A DNA stretch of 64,000 bases from Erythrobasidium yunnanense. Lineage: Eukaryota > Basidiomycota > Cystobasidiomycetes > Erythrobasidiales > Erythrobasidiaceae. A program made the position numbers and the translations under genes. The notes beneath the pieces are model-generated. The model did not search any database. It was not told the DNA's origin and saw only the letters and a list, made by a program, of their open reading frames with translations. Shown one piece after another: positions 22,794-30,949 of this stretch. The stretch is taken from positions 558,001 through 622,000 of the forward strand of contig BCJC01000007.1 in the NCBI GenBank assembly GCA_001600175.1. The letters run 5' to 3'. Numbering within the stretch: position 1 is the first letter of the stretch; each line of letters opens with the position of its first letter.

Positions 22794-23285
22794 CTATCCC
22801 CTGATAGCCGAGTGTGGGGTTTCCCGTCTGATCATGTCGAGGTGTCCTCGTTCTTGAATTCGACGGCTTCTGCTTTGCTGTCTTTTAGACTTCAATCTGT
22901 CGTTCTGTTCCGCCATGCGTGTGGTCAGTACAGGTTGAAGCTCATCCCTCGGTAGGAATGCTAGCGTCCAGAGGTCCTTTCCGTTCGGCGAAGTGATCAC
23001 GCGTAGACGCGCCGGATCGTACTCAGCCCTCTCCCATATCGTCCAAGGATTGACCTTGCAATGAAGATCTCGCTTAGAGCCAGAAGAGTTGGTCCAGATG
23101 TCGTTCTGGCTCTGTCCATCGTACCATTTCCGCTTATTCAGCGGACGCATGATCTTCTCCCCGTTGTCCAGCGTGATCCGGATCACCAAACCACTAATGC
23201 CGTAGCGCTCGTCTTTACGATGTATAGCGAGATTTCCGGCTTGAGTGGTGAAACTCTGATATTGATCATGTGCAGTTCGGTCCAT
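22794..23285 (-). CDS. Unknown 'PWxxW' family, member F (intronless)
   Basis: Single exon, 163 residues. It starts MDRTAHDQYQSFTTQAGNL, matching the spliced N-terminus of the other members (KRYT-A-GTL), but without the 19-base first exon and intron. It continues with VIRITLDNGEKIMRPLNKRK and the core NDIWTNSSGSKRDL, KVNPWTIWERAEYDPARL and NGKDLWTLAFLPRDELQ. The C-terminal part is short and basic (DRLKSKRQQSRSRRIQERG). It is closest to member G (shared RITLDNG/CITLDNG, RPLNK, SxSKRDL and LAFLPxDEL). Upstream, at 23450-23458, lies CCATCCTTT. Function unknown. Confidence 0.75.
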   Translation of the reverse strand: MDRTAHDQYQSFTTQAGNLAIHRKDERYGISGLVIRITLDNGEKIMRPLNKRKWYDGQSQNDIWTNSSGSKRDLHCKVNPWTIWERAEYDPARLRVITSPNGKDLWTLAFLPRDELQPVLTTRMAEQNDRLKSKRQQSRSRRIQERGHLDMIRRETPHSAIRG

Positions 23286-23835
23286 CGTGTCTTGTAATAA
23301 AGCTCCTGATAGCTTGCTTTCTGATGTTTGCGGATCCTGCTGCCAGAGCAGGATGACCAGAATAGGCTGGATTGATGGGCAGAGCTCTTTGTGTCGAGAG
23401 CGGATTCAAGAGTGAAGGAGCAGCCCTGAGAGCGGTTGATATGAGGGTGCCATCCTTTGGGGGTGGTCAACCTTTGAGAGACTGGAAGGGTAGCGGTAGT
23501 CAGACTAGAAGGGATGCCTCACTCGCTAGCTGTTGTCGCTGCAGCTTGTCCAGGCAGGACCATGCATCAAGCTTGACTACTTCATTGTCGTTGAGACCGA
23601 AGCGGTCACATCAGCCATGGGAAGCCTGTCTATTGGAATTTCTGGTACGGTATGGTAAGTTCAGAATGTCAAGCATAGGCGGACAAGAGACAGGTGCACT
23701 GTGGTATATAGCACTCCGGATGTCATTTGTGCGGCTAGCATACGAAACTGCTTGCTACCAGGTGTGCCGATGTTGTCCGTTGTCCGGCAGTAACAAGCCT
23801 CAGAGCTTGGCCTTCTCCTTCGCAGGGGTAGTGCC
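23286..23835. other. Intergenic region between family members F and G
   Basis: No gene is supported. It is the promoter side of member F, with CCATCCTTT at 23450-23458 and a related GTCAACCTTTGAG at about 23466. The part nearest member F (about 23335-23460) resembles the DNA upstream of G and H (shared CCAGAGCAG and GAGTGAAG stretches). Confidence 0.45.
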
Positions 23836-24387
23836 TTAGGAACGCTTGCTGGACAAGCTTGTTCTACCAGACGAGCCTGCGACTACAGACCTTGGCTGAC
23901 TTTGCTGTGCTGCCCGATTGTCCTTCTTTCGATGACGCAGTTCCTGAGCAAGACACACCATGAAGCGGTCCGGATTGTCGTGGTAAGATGCACCGTCAAT
24001 CCTCCTCTGGTCTTTTCGCTTCTGCAGTACTATCTTGAGCTCATCTTCAGGGAGGAACGCGAGCTGCCAGGGGCCCTTGCCGTTCGGCTGAGCGCGCACG
24101 CGAAGACGCAGAGCATCGTAGCTAGCTCGCTTCCAAATCGTCCAGGGATCGACTCCATGCGGATGGAGGAGGTCTCGCTTGGACGATGGTGACTTAGCCC
24201 AATATGTGTCTTTACAGACATCGGAGGTAGCTTGGACCTTGTTCAGCGGCCGCTGGAGCTGGTTGCCATTGTCCAGGGTTATACAGACAAAGAGTATGTC
24301 AGGGGTGCCATAAGCAGGCCAACATTCGTTAGCAGCTATGATTCTTAGGTTCTTGGCAGAGTAGGTGAAACTCTGCATCTCGCTCAT
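23836..24387 (-). CDS. Unknown 'PWxxW' family, member G (intronless)
   Basis: Single exon, 183 residues, starting MSEMQSFTYSAKNLRI. The core has DTYWAKSPSSKRDLLHPHG, VDPWTIWKRASYDALRLRV and NGKGPWQLAFLPEDELK. The first tryptophan motif is altered (WAKS instead of WTDS). A basic helix and a Ser-rich tail follow (GRTSLSSKRS). It shares with F the fused N-terminus without intron, so F and G form a sub-branch that either lost the intron or arose through a spliced copy. The DNA upstream of the start (24445-24640) is duplicated upstream of member H. Confidence 0.75.
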   Translation of the reverse strand: MSEMQSFTYSAKNLRIIAANECWPAYGTPDILFVCITLDNGNQLQRPLNKVQATSDVCKDTYWAKSPSSKRDLLHPHGVDPWTIWKRASYDALRLRVRAQPNGKGPWQLAFLPEDELKIVLQKRKDQRRIDGASYHDNPDRFMVCLAQELRHRKKDNRAAQQSQPRSVVAGSSGRTSLSSKRS

Positions 24388-24896
24388 TATGGCTAGCTGA
24401 AGTACTTGATCGGGATGTAGCTGATGTTATCTTTTGGTTCTTGAAGTCTGCTTCCAGAGCAGTGATTCCGGAGTACGGGTCCATGAAATTGCTGTGTAGA
24501 GCAGAGTGAAGCTTGTTCGTATGAAGCGGACCCAAAAGCGAGCGAGCAGTTGTGCGAGCTCGGCGTTGAGCGGGTTCCATCCTTTGACTAGCAGCTCCTT
24601 TGGTCAACCTTTCAGGGGCATGTCGTGCAGATTCCGGTCAGCTAAGTGTCTGGAGGTTTGCCGTCTACTGAGTCGAAGGGAAAGACTTGTTGCATTAAGC
24701 GATACACAGAAGAGCGATTGTCTCGCAGTCAGAAGAATTCAGACGCTAGGTTGGCACGAGACTCAGCATACAATCGAGGCTCTTAAAGAGAGAAGAAAGA
24801 ACCAGAGCGAGCCTAAGACTTGACAACCAGTACCAAGTCAGACAAAGATCCAGATCAAGTAGTACGAGCTGCCTCACGAGAAGAATAGATACAGGA
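24388..24896. other. Intergenic region between family members G and H
   Basis: Promoter side of member G, with CCATCCTTTG at 24577-24586 followed by GGTCAACCTTTCAG. No gene is supported. Part of it (24445-24640) is one copy of a duplicated block. Confidence 0.5.
24445..24640. repeat. Duplicated upstream block, copy 1 (before member G)
   Basis: This stretch matches 25563-25765 at several points in the same order: CCAGAGCAGT, then GTGAAGCTTGTTCGTATGAA against GTGAGGCTTGGTCGTGTGAA, then AAGCGAGCGAG against AAGCAAGCGAGG, then ATGTCGTGCAGATTCCGGTC against ATGTCGTGTCGATTCCGATC. The duplication therefore carried the promoter as well as the gene. Confidence 0.6.
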
Positions 24897-25457
24897 CTAC
24901 TTGCCAGCAGTGGCTGCATTCGCCTTTCGGTGGTGGATGTGGCGGAACCGAGTCTTAGGAGGTTCAATCTTGCGTGGACCGCGGAAAATACCAGTATTAG
25001 GTGGTGTCTCCGGCTTTGTGGGAGGCTTTCCTCCGTGCTGCTCCTGATATTTACAAGTCAGCTCGAAACGCTCCTTCTTTGTGAGCGGCAGAAGGGCCCA
25101 GTTCCCGCTCCCGTCTGCTCGCGCCCACACTTGAAAGTTGCTGATGTCCGGACATCGCGTCCATAATTTCCAAGGCTGTATAAATCGCTCTTGTTGTTGA
25201 AAGGCCCGCTTTGGCAACATAGACTTTGTCCATAAGTCGCTGCCGCCATCAGGTCTGAACCCCTCGAGATATCTGTAAAGTCTCTTCCAGTTAGGGAGCT
25301 TGATGGACACCTTGATGTAGTCTCTTCCGACTTCATCTAGAGACAGAGTGCCTTCGATAACCGTATACTTTCGCATGGGAACATCTGTTGTACAAAGTGT
25401 GAGTAATCTCGGATAGGTGTATTGTCATATATACTGACCGGTCCCGGCTGTAGCCAT
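24897..25457 (-). CDS. Unknown 'PWxxW' family, member H
   Basis: Exon 1 is 25457-25439 (19 bases, MATAGT plus one base) and exon 2 is 25384-24897; 168 residues, the shortest member with an intron. The N-terminal module reads MRKYTVIEGTLSLDEVG, then VSIKLPNWKRLYRYLEGF. The core is SDLWTKSMLPKRAF, FIQPWKLWTRCPDI and DGSGNWALLPLTKKER. The long helical tail of A-E is replaced by a short Pro/Lys/Arg-rich end (KPPTKPETPPNTG, then RFRHIHHRKANAATAGK). Exon 1 length and phase are identical to A-E although the protein is quite divergent, which argues for common descent. Function unknown. Confidence 0.75.
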
Positions 25458-26034
25458 ATTGAATGTCACCTGTCTGGAGTTCTAGCGTTCGGGATGTTTG
25501 ACGGCGCAGGCGGACGTGATAGACGTAGTAACACCAAGAATGCAGCTGGTAGTATCCAATGATGGCGAGATGTGCTCCCAGAGCAGTACTGCAAGAATAA
25601 GTCTTTGAGGTTGCTGTTAGAAGCGGAGTGAGGCTTGGTCGTGTGAAGCGGAACCAAGAGCAAGCGAGGAGGGCTGAGGGATGGGCTTCAGGAGGGTGTC
25701 CTGTGCGCACAGGCTCCTTTCGCTATCCTTTCAGCTATATGTCGTGTCGATTCCGATCAGCTGAGCGAGTGGAAGAGCGCCGATTGCATTGATGAAGGGA
25801 CAGAGGCTGGTCTGGTGACCTATCGCTCAAGGCCAACTACCTCTGTTAAGCGGCAGATCGAAGTTACGACCAGTAGGAATAAAGCAGACCTTCAGCTTAG
25901 TAGGAGAGCTTCTGCAGGCGAGAAAGGCACAGGGTGAAGGTACCGCCGATCTGATAGTATATAGATGGTACCTTGCCTCTACAAACCCTAAGGCGCTCCA
26001 TACTCACCTCACACCCCTGCTATTTTCCCGTATT
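25458..26034. other. Intergenic: promoter side of member H and 3' side of the thioesterase gene
   Basis: No gene is supported. It contains the second copy of the duplicated upstream block (25563-25765) and the element TATCCTTTC at about 25724-25732. Confidence 0.5.
25563..25765. repeat. Duplicated upstream block, copy 2 (before member H)
   Basis: Counterpart of 24445-24640; see that entry for the matching stretches. The copies are diverged by point changes and small gaps, so the duplication is not very recent. Confidence 0.6.
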
Positions 26035-27234
26035 CTACAGCTTCGGCGCCATATGTTTCCGCACGACACCTTCTTGCTGCACTACGACAGCCAGCCTTCC
26101 ATCTCTTGTGTATATACGTCCCCTTACAAGACCACGACCATTGCTGGCAGCAGCTGCTTCCATCACGAAGAGCAGCCAGTCTGAAGGGTCGCATGAACTG
26201 GCAGAAAGGATGTATGCATCAGCAGAGATGTGCAAGTGAGATGAGATGCGTAGACACACTCGTAGAAGTGCATAGAATGATCTAGAGATGCCATCATGCC
26301 CAAACGAGGTTCCCGTGTTGAGCGTAGTCCAAGAGCCTGGCGGTACGATGCAGCTTCAGTTCATTTTGTACTTACAACCGTGAATATGCACCCACCCTCG
26401 CTGCCGTGCCAATGAAGAAGAAGTCGCTCGCATACGCCAGGACGCATTTATGGAATGAATCGTCGTTTGGCAATCTCGCTCTTGATCTGAACCATATAGC
26501 CTGTATTGGATTCTGACTCTCCGAGGCATTATTCTTCGAAGGCGCCGTCGAATGTATGTTATTCTCCGGGTACGCCCATCTGATCTCAATACTCGACAAT
26601 CTCCTCTCCTCCGCCGTGTTCAAGAAGTATTTCCTCAATCGTTCAGACATATCTGGCGTCTGTGTGATTATATTCTGCACACTCTCTTCGACCGGTAAAC
26701 ATCGTTCCGGATCTGGGATCTTCGCTAAGACATCGCCTTGGAAAGTCGTAGATGTCATTTCTATTTGGAACTTCGGTTGGAGTGGTTCTGGACGCTGATA
26801 AGAGGCTGAGAGGATGAAGATGGGTTTACCCCGTTGGATGGCTCGGATACTGCGTGTTGCATATGAGCGGCCTTCTCGCAGTCGTTCAACGATGTATAGG
26901 ACAGGGATCTCGACATCCCCGAAGGAGAGGAAGTAGCAGTGTAGGGAGTGAAGGTGTAGAGCTGCATCTACGGTGAGTCCGCTGGCCCGGACGCTTTGAG
27001 CTATGATCTGCCCGCCAAAGGCGCCCTGCGATACCACACGTCACTTAGTATGTTGTTGCGAACCACAAAGCAGTGCGCCTACGCGACCGGTCAGAGGCTT
27101 CCATAGCCGGACGCTTCGAAAGATGTCGGTATCGAGCTGTTCGAGCTCGAGGGCTGCGAGACTCTCCTAAGCTGACTCCTACTTCTGTGAAGAGTAATGT
27201 TACCTTGCTCAGTGTCTTGAGGTGTTCTTTCCAT
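26035..27234 (-). CDS. Acyl-CoA thioesterase II (TesB/ACOT8 type), probably peroxisomal
   Basis: Hydrolyses acyl-CoA to free acid and CoA, usually in peroxisomes next to beta-oxidation. Exons 27234-27204, 27153-27083, 27025-26396, 26336-26260 and 26197-26035 give 323 residues. The double hot-dog fold is visible: IFRSVRLWKPLTGRGAFGGQ, then IIAQSVRASGL, LHSLHCYFLSFGD, LREGRSYATRSIRAIQRGK and IFILSASYQRPE in the first half; IQAIWFRSRARLPND, VLAYASDFFFIGTAAR, LGMMASLDHSMHFYD, WLLFVMEAAAASNGRG and GRIYTRDGRLAVVVQQEGVV in the second. The C-terminus is HMAPKL, a PTS1-like ending, though PKL is not the strongest tripeptide. The donor after GTAAR (GTGGGT) was chosen because only it leads in phase into the conserved MASLDHS strand. 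Confidence 0.88.
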
Positions 27235-27815
27235 TATGTGAGTTAGCCGGAGCAAGAAACGTGATTTGTGCCAAACAAGTCGGGTCGCTTATCAGATAAG
27301 ATGAGATCAGCGGCTGATACTACGGGCACACATCGTGTGTCTACGAGTAACGTTCTATAGTACGCAGACACTGCAGGATCAGATCGCAAAGTTGTGTATA
27401 GCTTCAAGATACGGCCAGCTTTAGCATAATACGCTCCTTGCTTCTGAGTCGACGCGACATCATCTACATCAGGGCCGGCTGTTGTGTATACGGGCATTTG
27501 TGCGTGTCGTCGCTGTGCCTGACCTTGCTTACTTTCAATTCTGGCTGGCTGGCTGGCTGGCGGCAGGACCTTTGACATCACGCGCAAACAAACAGTGTTA
27601 TCAAATCGTGCTACATCTAGCTTGTTGCATCTACGACGCTGCTCTTTGCTTTCTACATTCCATTCGCATTCCCCAGTCTGAGTGACGTAGCCACTCCTCA
27701 GCAATTTTTTGAACACCGAAGAAACGTGAAAGCGAGTGAGTAAATTTGTCGGGCTTGGGCAGAGGCAAGGCTTTCTTTCTAACACAACACTTCCATCTTC
27801 AAAGTTATCAACATC
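27235..27815. other. Divergent promoter region between the thioesterase and HAD phosphatase genes
   Basis: The two start codons point outward across 581 bases. There is a CTGG repeat (GGCTGGCTGGCTGGC) at about 27543-27557. A long open frame on the minus strand overlaps this region and the first exon of the next gene; it has no recognisable protein features and is not called. Confidence 0.45.
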
Positions 27816-29452
27816 ATGTCCACTACTCCCGCCGCTGCACCCCCCGCCAAGAAGGTCTACTCTACGCACAAAGTAGAGAAAGCTCAATTCATCGTCGATG
27901 CAGTTCTCGTAAGTCAGGATATTACAGATTCAGTAGTAGCAATGTCTGACATATCGCATCGCAGTGGGACATGGACGGTGAATGACCAATCCTGACAGCC
28001 TGTCAAACTCAAAAATCTTAACGGAACGCCTCTTATCTGATACAGGCACCTTACTCGATTCCATCGGCGCTGTAGAGGAAGCATGGGGAAACGTCGCAAA
28101 GGGTGGGAACAAGCTTGCTGCCTTGACCCGAGCCAAATCCCTGACAGTCTCATCTCGATCTCATCTCTTCACAGAACTCAAGAAAGATCCCCAGGAAGTC
28201 ATTGATGCTACGCACGGTAGAAGAGCAACAGACAACTTGAAGGACCTCAAGCCAGAGCTGGCTGGTACTCCCGACAAGGATATGGCTCCTCACGTACATG
28301 AGTTCGAGACCAAGATCCTGGATGCTGCAGATGAGTTCCAGAAGGAGGTTCGCAGCAGACGAGAGTCTATGGCAGAGGAGATTGTACGTCCGACTTATCG
28401 CCCCTTGTCAGTCGCGACAGCAGCTGACATACAGATCACCAGCGCACAAGCAGATCCAACTCGAGAAGAGCATCAGCAGTCGCTTCCAGACGACCATCAA
28501 ACGTAGGAACTCCTCCTTCAGGCCTCGTTACCGGCAGCAGCAACCCAGGCAGCCGAAAGTCGTCTTTCGCAGCCGATCTGACCAAGAGATTGGCAGTAAG
28601 CTCGCCATACCTTGTTACATGATACATCCAGCTGATGTCTTTGTTCTCAGTTCTCCGGGCTGACCAAGACCACTCCTATGAACAAGGATGATTCCGGCAA
28701 TGGTTCCTCACCCAACGTCGAGTCTCCCCCTACACTCGACGAAGATCCCTTCGACGACGACAGCGAAGACGAGGAGATCGATCTTGAGTCTTTGCAAGTC
28801 GACACTTCCGATCTCGTTGATAGATCAGTCAAGATCCTACCTGGTGTACGAAGAATCATCGATTCTATACCCGAGGGAAGATATGCAGTAGCTACGTCCG
28901 GTGCATCGACATACTGCTATGGTGCCCTATCAAGAGTCGGTATCACTCCGCCCAAAGTCACAATCACGGCAGATGACCCCCGTCTCAAGAGAGGAAAGCC
29001 ATTCCCTGACCGTGAGCATCTTCTTACTTGTGGTTTGCATGGTCAAGAGCTGATGCGTATACTCCGACAGCCTTCATCCTCGCTGCTGAGCAGCTCGGCT
29101 ACGATCCCAAGAACTGCCTTGTCGTAGAGGACAGCCCAAGCGGCATCAAAGCCGGAGTCGCATCGGGTGCCAAGGTCATCGCAGTATGCACGTCCCACCG
29201 TGCGTCTGTCCCGTTCTATCCTCTTGCCGCTATCTGACATTTCCGAATCTCTACTCAGCTGTCGAGAAGATCAACAACTGCGGAACATCCTACATCGTAC
29301 CCGATCTCGAGTATGTCACAATTAAGGTTCTCCAAGATGGAAAGCTCCAAGTCACTATCGACAGCGATCCCATCATTCACGAAGCTACAGCCGCGCTCTC
29401 GAAAGCTAGAGATGAGCTCTCCGCAAAGGTCCAGCAGCTCAAGGTCGAATAA
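27816..29452 (+). CDS. HAD-family phosphatase, glycerol-3-phosphatase-like, with a large insert
   Basis: Eight exons (27816-27908, 27965-27977, 28046-28102, 28175-28383, 28443-28595, 28651-29011, 29050-29199, 29259-29452), 409 residues. HAD motif I WDMDGTLLDSIGAVEEAW is assembled over a 13-base exon. The cap begins DPQEVIDATHGRRATDNL. Motif II is AVATSGAST, motif III DPRLKRGKPFPDPDAYTPT, and motif IV LVVEDSPSGIKAGVASGAKV. These are the marks of the yeast GPP1/DOG2 branch (glycerol-phosphate or sugar-phosphate phosphatases, about 250 residues). Between the cap start and motif II sits an extra segment of roughly 100 residues: a Ser/Arg-rich part (RASAVASRRPSNVGTPPSG), then an acidic part (DEDPFDDDSEDEEIDLES). 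The final intron pair includes one of only 38 bases, the weakest part of the model. A role in glycerol production is an inference. Confidence 0.8.
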
Positions 29453-29693
29453 GTTTAATGCGCAAGGTTTTACTGAAGATACCCAGGACTTCTTCTGATT
29501 GTAGTCATGCATTTGAAAGGCTTCGTTTTCGTTAAGCGTAATTCTCGTATGATAGCAATCCCTAGACTAGCAAATCCTAGACTGTGCATAAGCTGTATGA
29601 GTGTAAGGTAGTCTATCTCTCTCTCTTGTGATCGAACTGTGTCAATCTTCACCACTACATCTGGAAACCTCTTTCTTGCTTCATCCGACAATA

Positions 29694-30696
29694 ATGGCTT
29701 CCCAGTATCAGCAAGTATGGTCCGCTCTGGCTCTCATGACCTGTTCAGCAGTCGTCGGCTACTGGATAGGCGTCGGCTGCAGCTTGAACATCTCGAGGGT
29801 GCATGGCTTTCAGCGCGTCAAGATCCTACTTCCTCTAGAAGCTGACGCCCTCCCTCTCCCATGCACTGTACAGGGATCTGACAACGAGTCTGAATCTGGA
29901 GACGAAGAACCTCGTCCTGCCGCTTCCACTTCTACATCGTCAAGAGAGAAACAGGCGGCCAAGCAAGATGCTGAAAGTGATGATGAGGAAGAAGACTTGG
30001 GAGATCTATCGCAGATCAAAGCTGGCTTGTTGGAAGAGTGCAAACTCGTAAGCCAGAAATCAAGCTCGCGGACTCGTCACCAGAATGAAAGATCTTTCAC
30101 CTTATGGCAAACAGATTCTGGTCGTGAGAACAGACTTAGGGATGACAAAAGGTATTGTTATATATCCTCTTATACATTCATGCGAATTATCTGACCTTTG
30201 TGCCGCATTCTAGGCAAAATCGCTGCACAATGCAGGTGTGTTGTCGCGTTCTGTGTTGATCGGCTATGGAGACTTACTCTTAGTTTCTCCTTGCTACAGC
30301 CACGCTACTCTAGCCTGCTATAAAGCCTTGAACAATACTAATCCTGCGTTGCTGAAGCACTGGGAACGGACTGGGTGCGTCCCCCCTGATATACACGAAT
30401 GTATTGCTGAATGAAAGTCATGTTCATGTCCACAGTCAAGCAAAGATCGCACTCAAGATCGATTCGGAAGAGGATTTGCTAGTTCTGCAAGCGCAAGCAC
30501 AGAGTCTGAATCTGTGCGCACGAAGTATACAGGATGCGTGAGCGAATTCTATACACTCACTATCTGCAGATATGAGGCTGACAAGGATCACAGAGGGCGT
30601 ACCCAGATAGCTGCCGGCTCTAGGACTGTGCTGGGAATAGGTCCAGCGCCGGCCCGTATCATCAATCAGGTTACAGGACACCTAAAGCTACTGTAG
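29694..30696 (+). CDS. PTH2: Peptidyl-tRNA hydrolase 2, membrane-anchored
   Basis: Releases tRNA from peptidyl-tRNA that has dropped off ribosomes. Six exons (29694-30047, 30115-30151, 30214-30235, 30300-30374, 30436-30537, 30594-30696), 230 residues. The N-terminus has one hydrophobic segment ([20 protein letters not shown]) that would anchor the enzyme to a membrane, as in mitochondrial outer-membrane Pth2. An acidic linker with [12 protein letters not shown] follows. The catalytic domain is complete: [72 protein letters not shown] and the end [11 protein letters not shown]. The exons of 37 and 22 bases are required to rebuild the signature and their phases agree. Confidence 0.92.
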
Positions 30697-30949
30697 CGAT
30701 AGACGTCTTGGCGTATGCATGATATTAGTTGCGGAGCCAGAGCTATTTGCGAGCTTTGCAGAAAAGACTGACGATATCGATGGAAGCGGTCGTTGCAGCA
30801 CTCTAAAGCCTGACGCCTAGTACGAACAACAACGATATGGGGACGACTTAGCACGAGAAAGCATCGGCCTTTTACTATTACTACTACTATCCCAGAACGA
30901 AATCTATATACGCATCTATTTCACCCCACTTCGTTCTTCTAGTTCTTAT

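Noticed and set aside
4931-25457. Idea that the eight-copy family is a transposon or viral remnant
   Set aside because: No transposase, reverse transcriptase or terminal repeats were seen. The copies have spliced gene structure, a shared intron and gene-like spacing, so a host gene family is the simpler reading.
27543-27557. CTGG tandem repeat as a regulatory element
   Set aside because: Only about four units in a promoter region; too short to support a claim.
27243-27887. Minus-strand open frame of about 214 codons
   Set aside because: It overlaps the first exon of the well-supported HAD phosphatase gene and the divergent promoter, has no recognisable motif and no convincing start context.
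29628-29693. Upstream in-frame extension of PTH2
   Set aside because: The frame is open upstream, but the ATG at 29694 has a good context and gives a complete N-terminus with membrane segment; nothing conserved lies before it.
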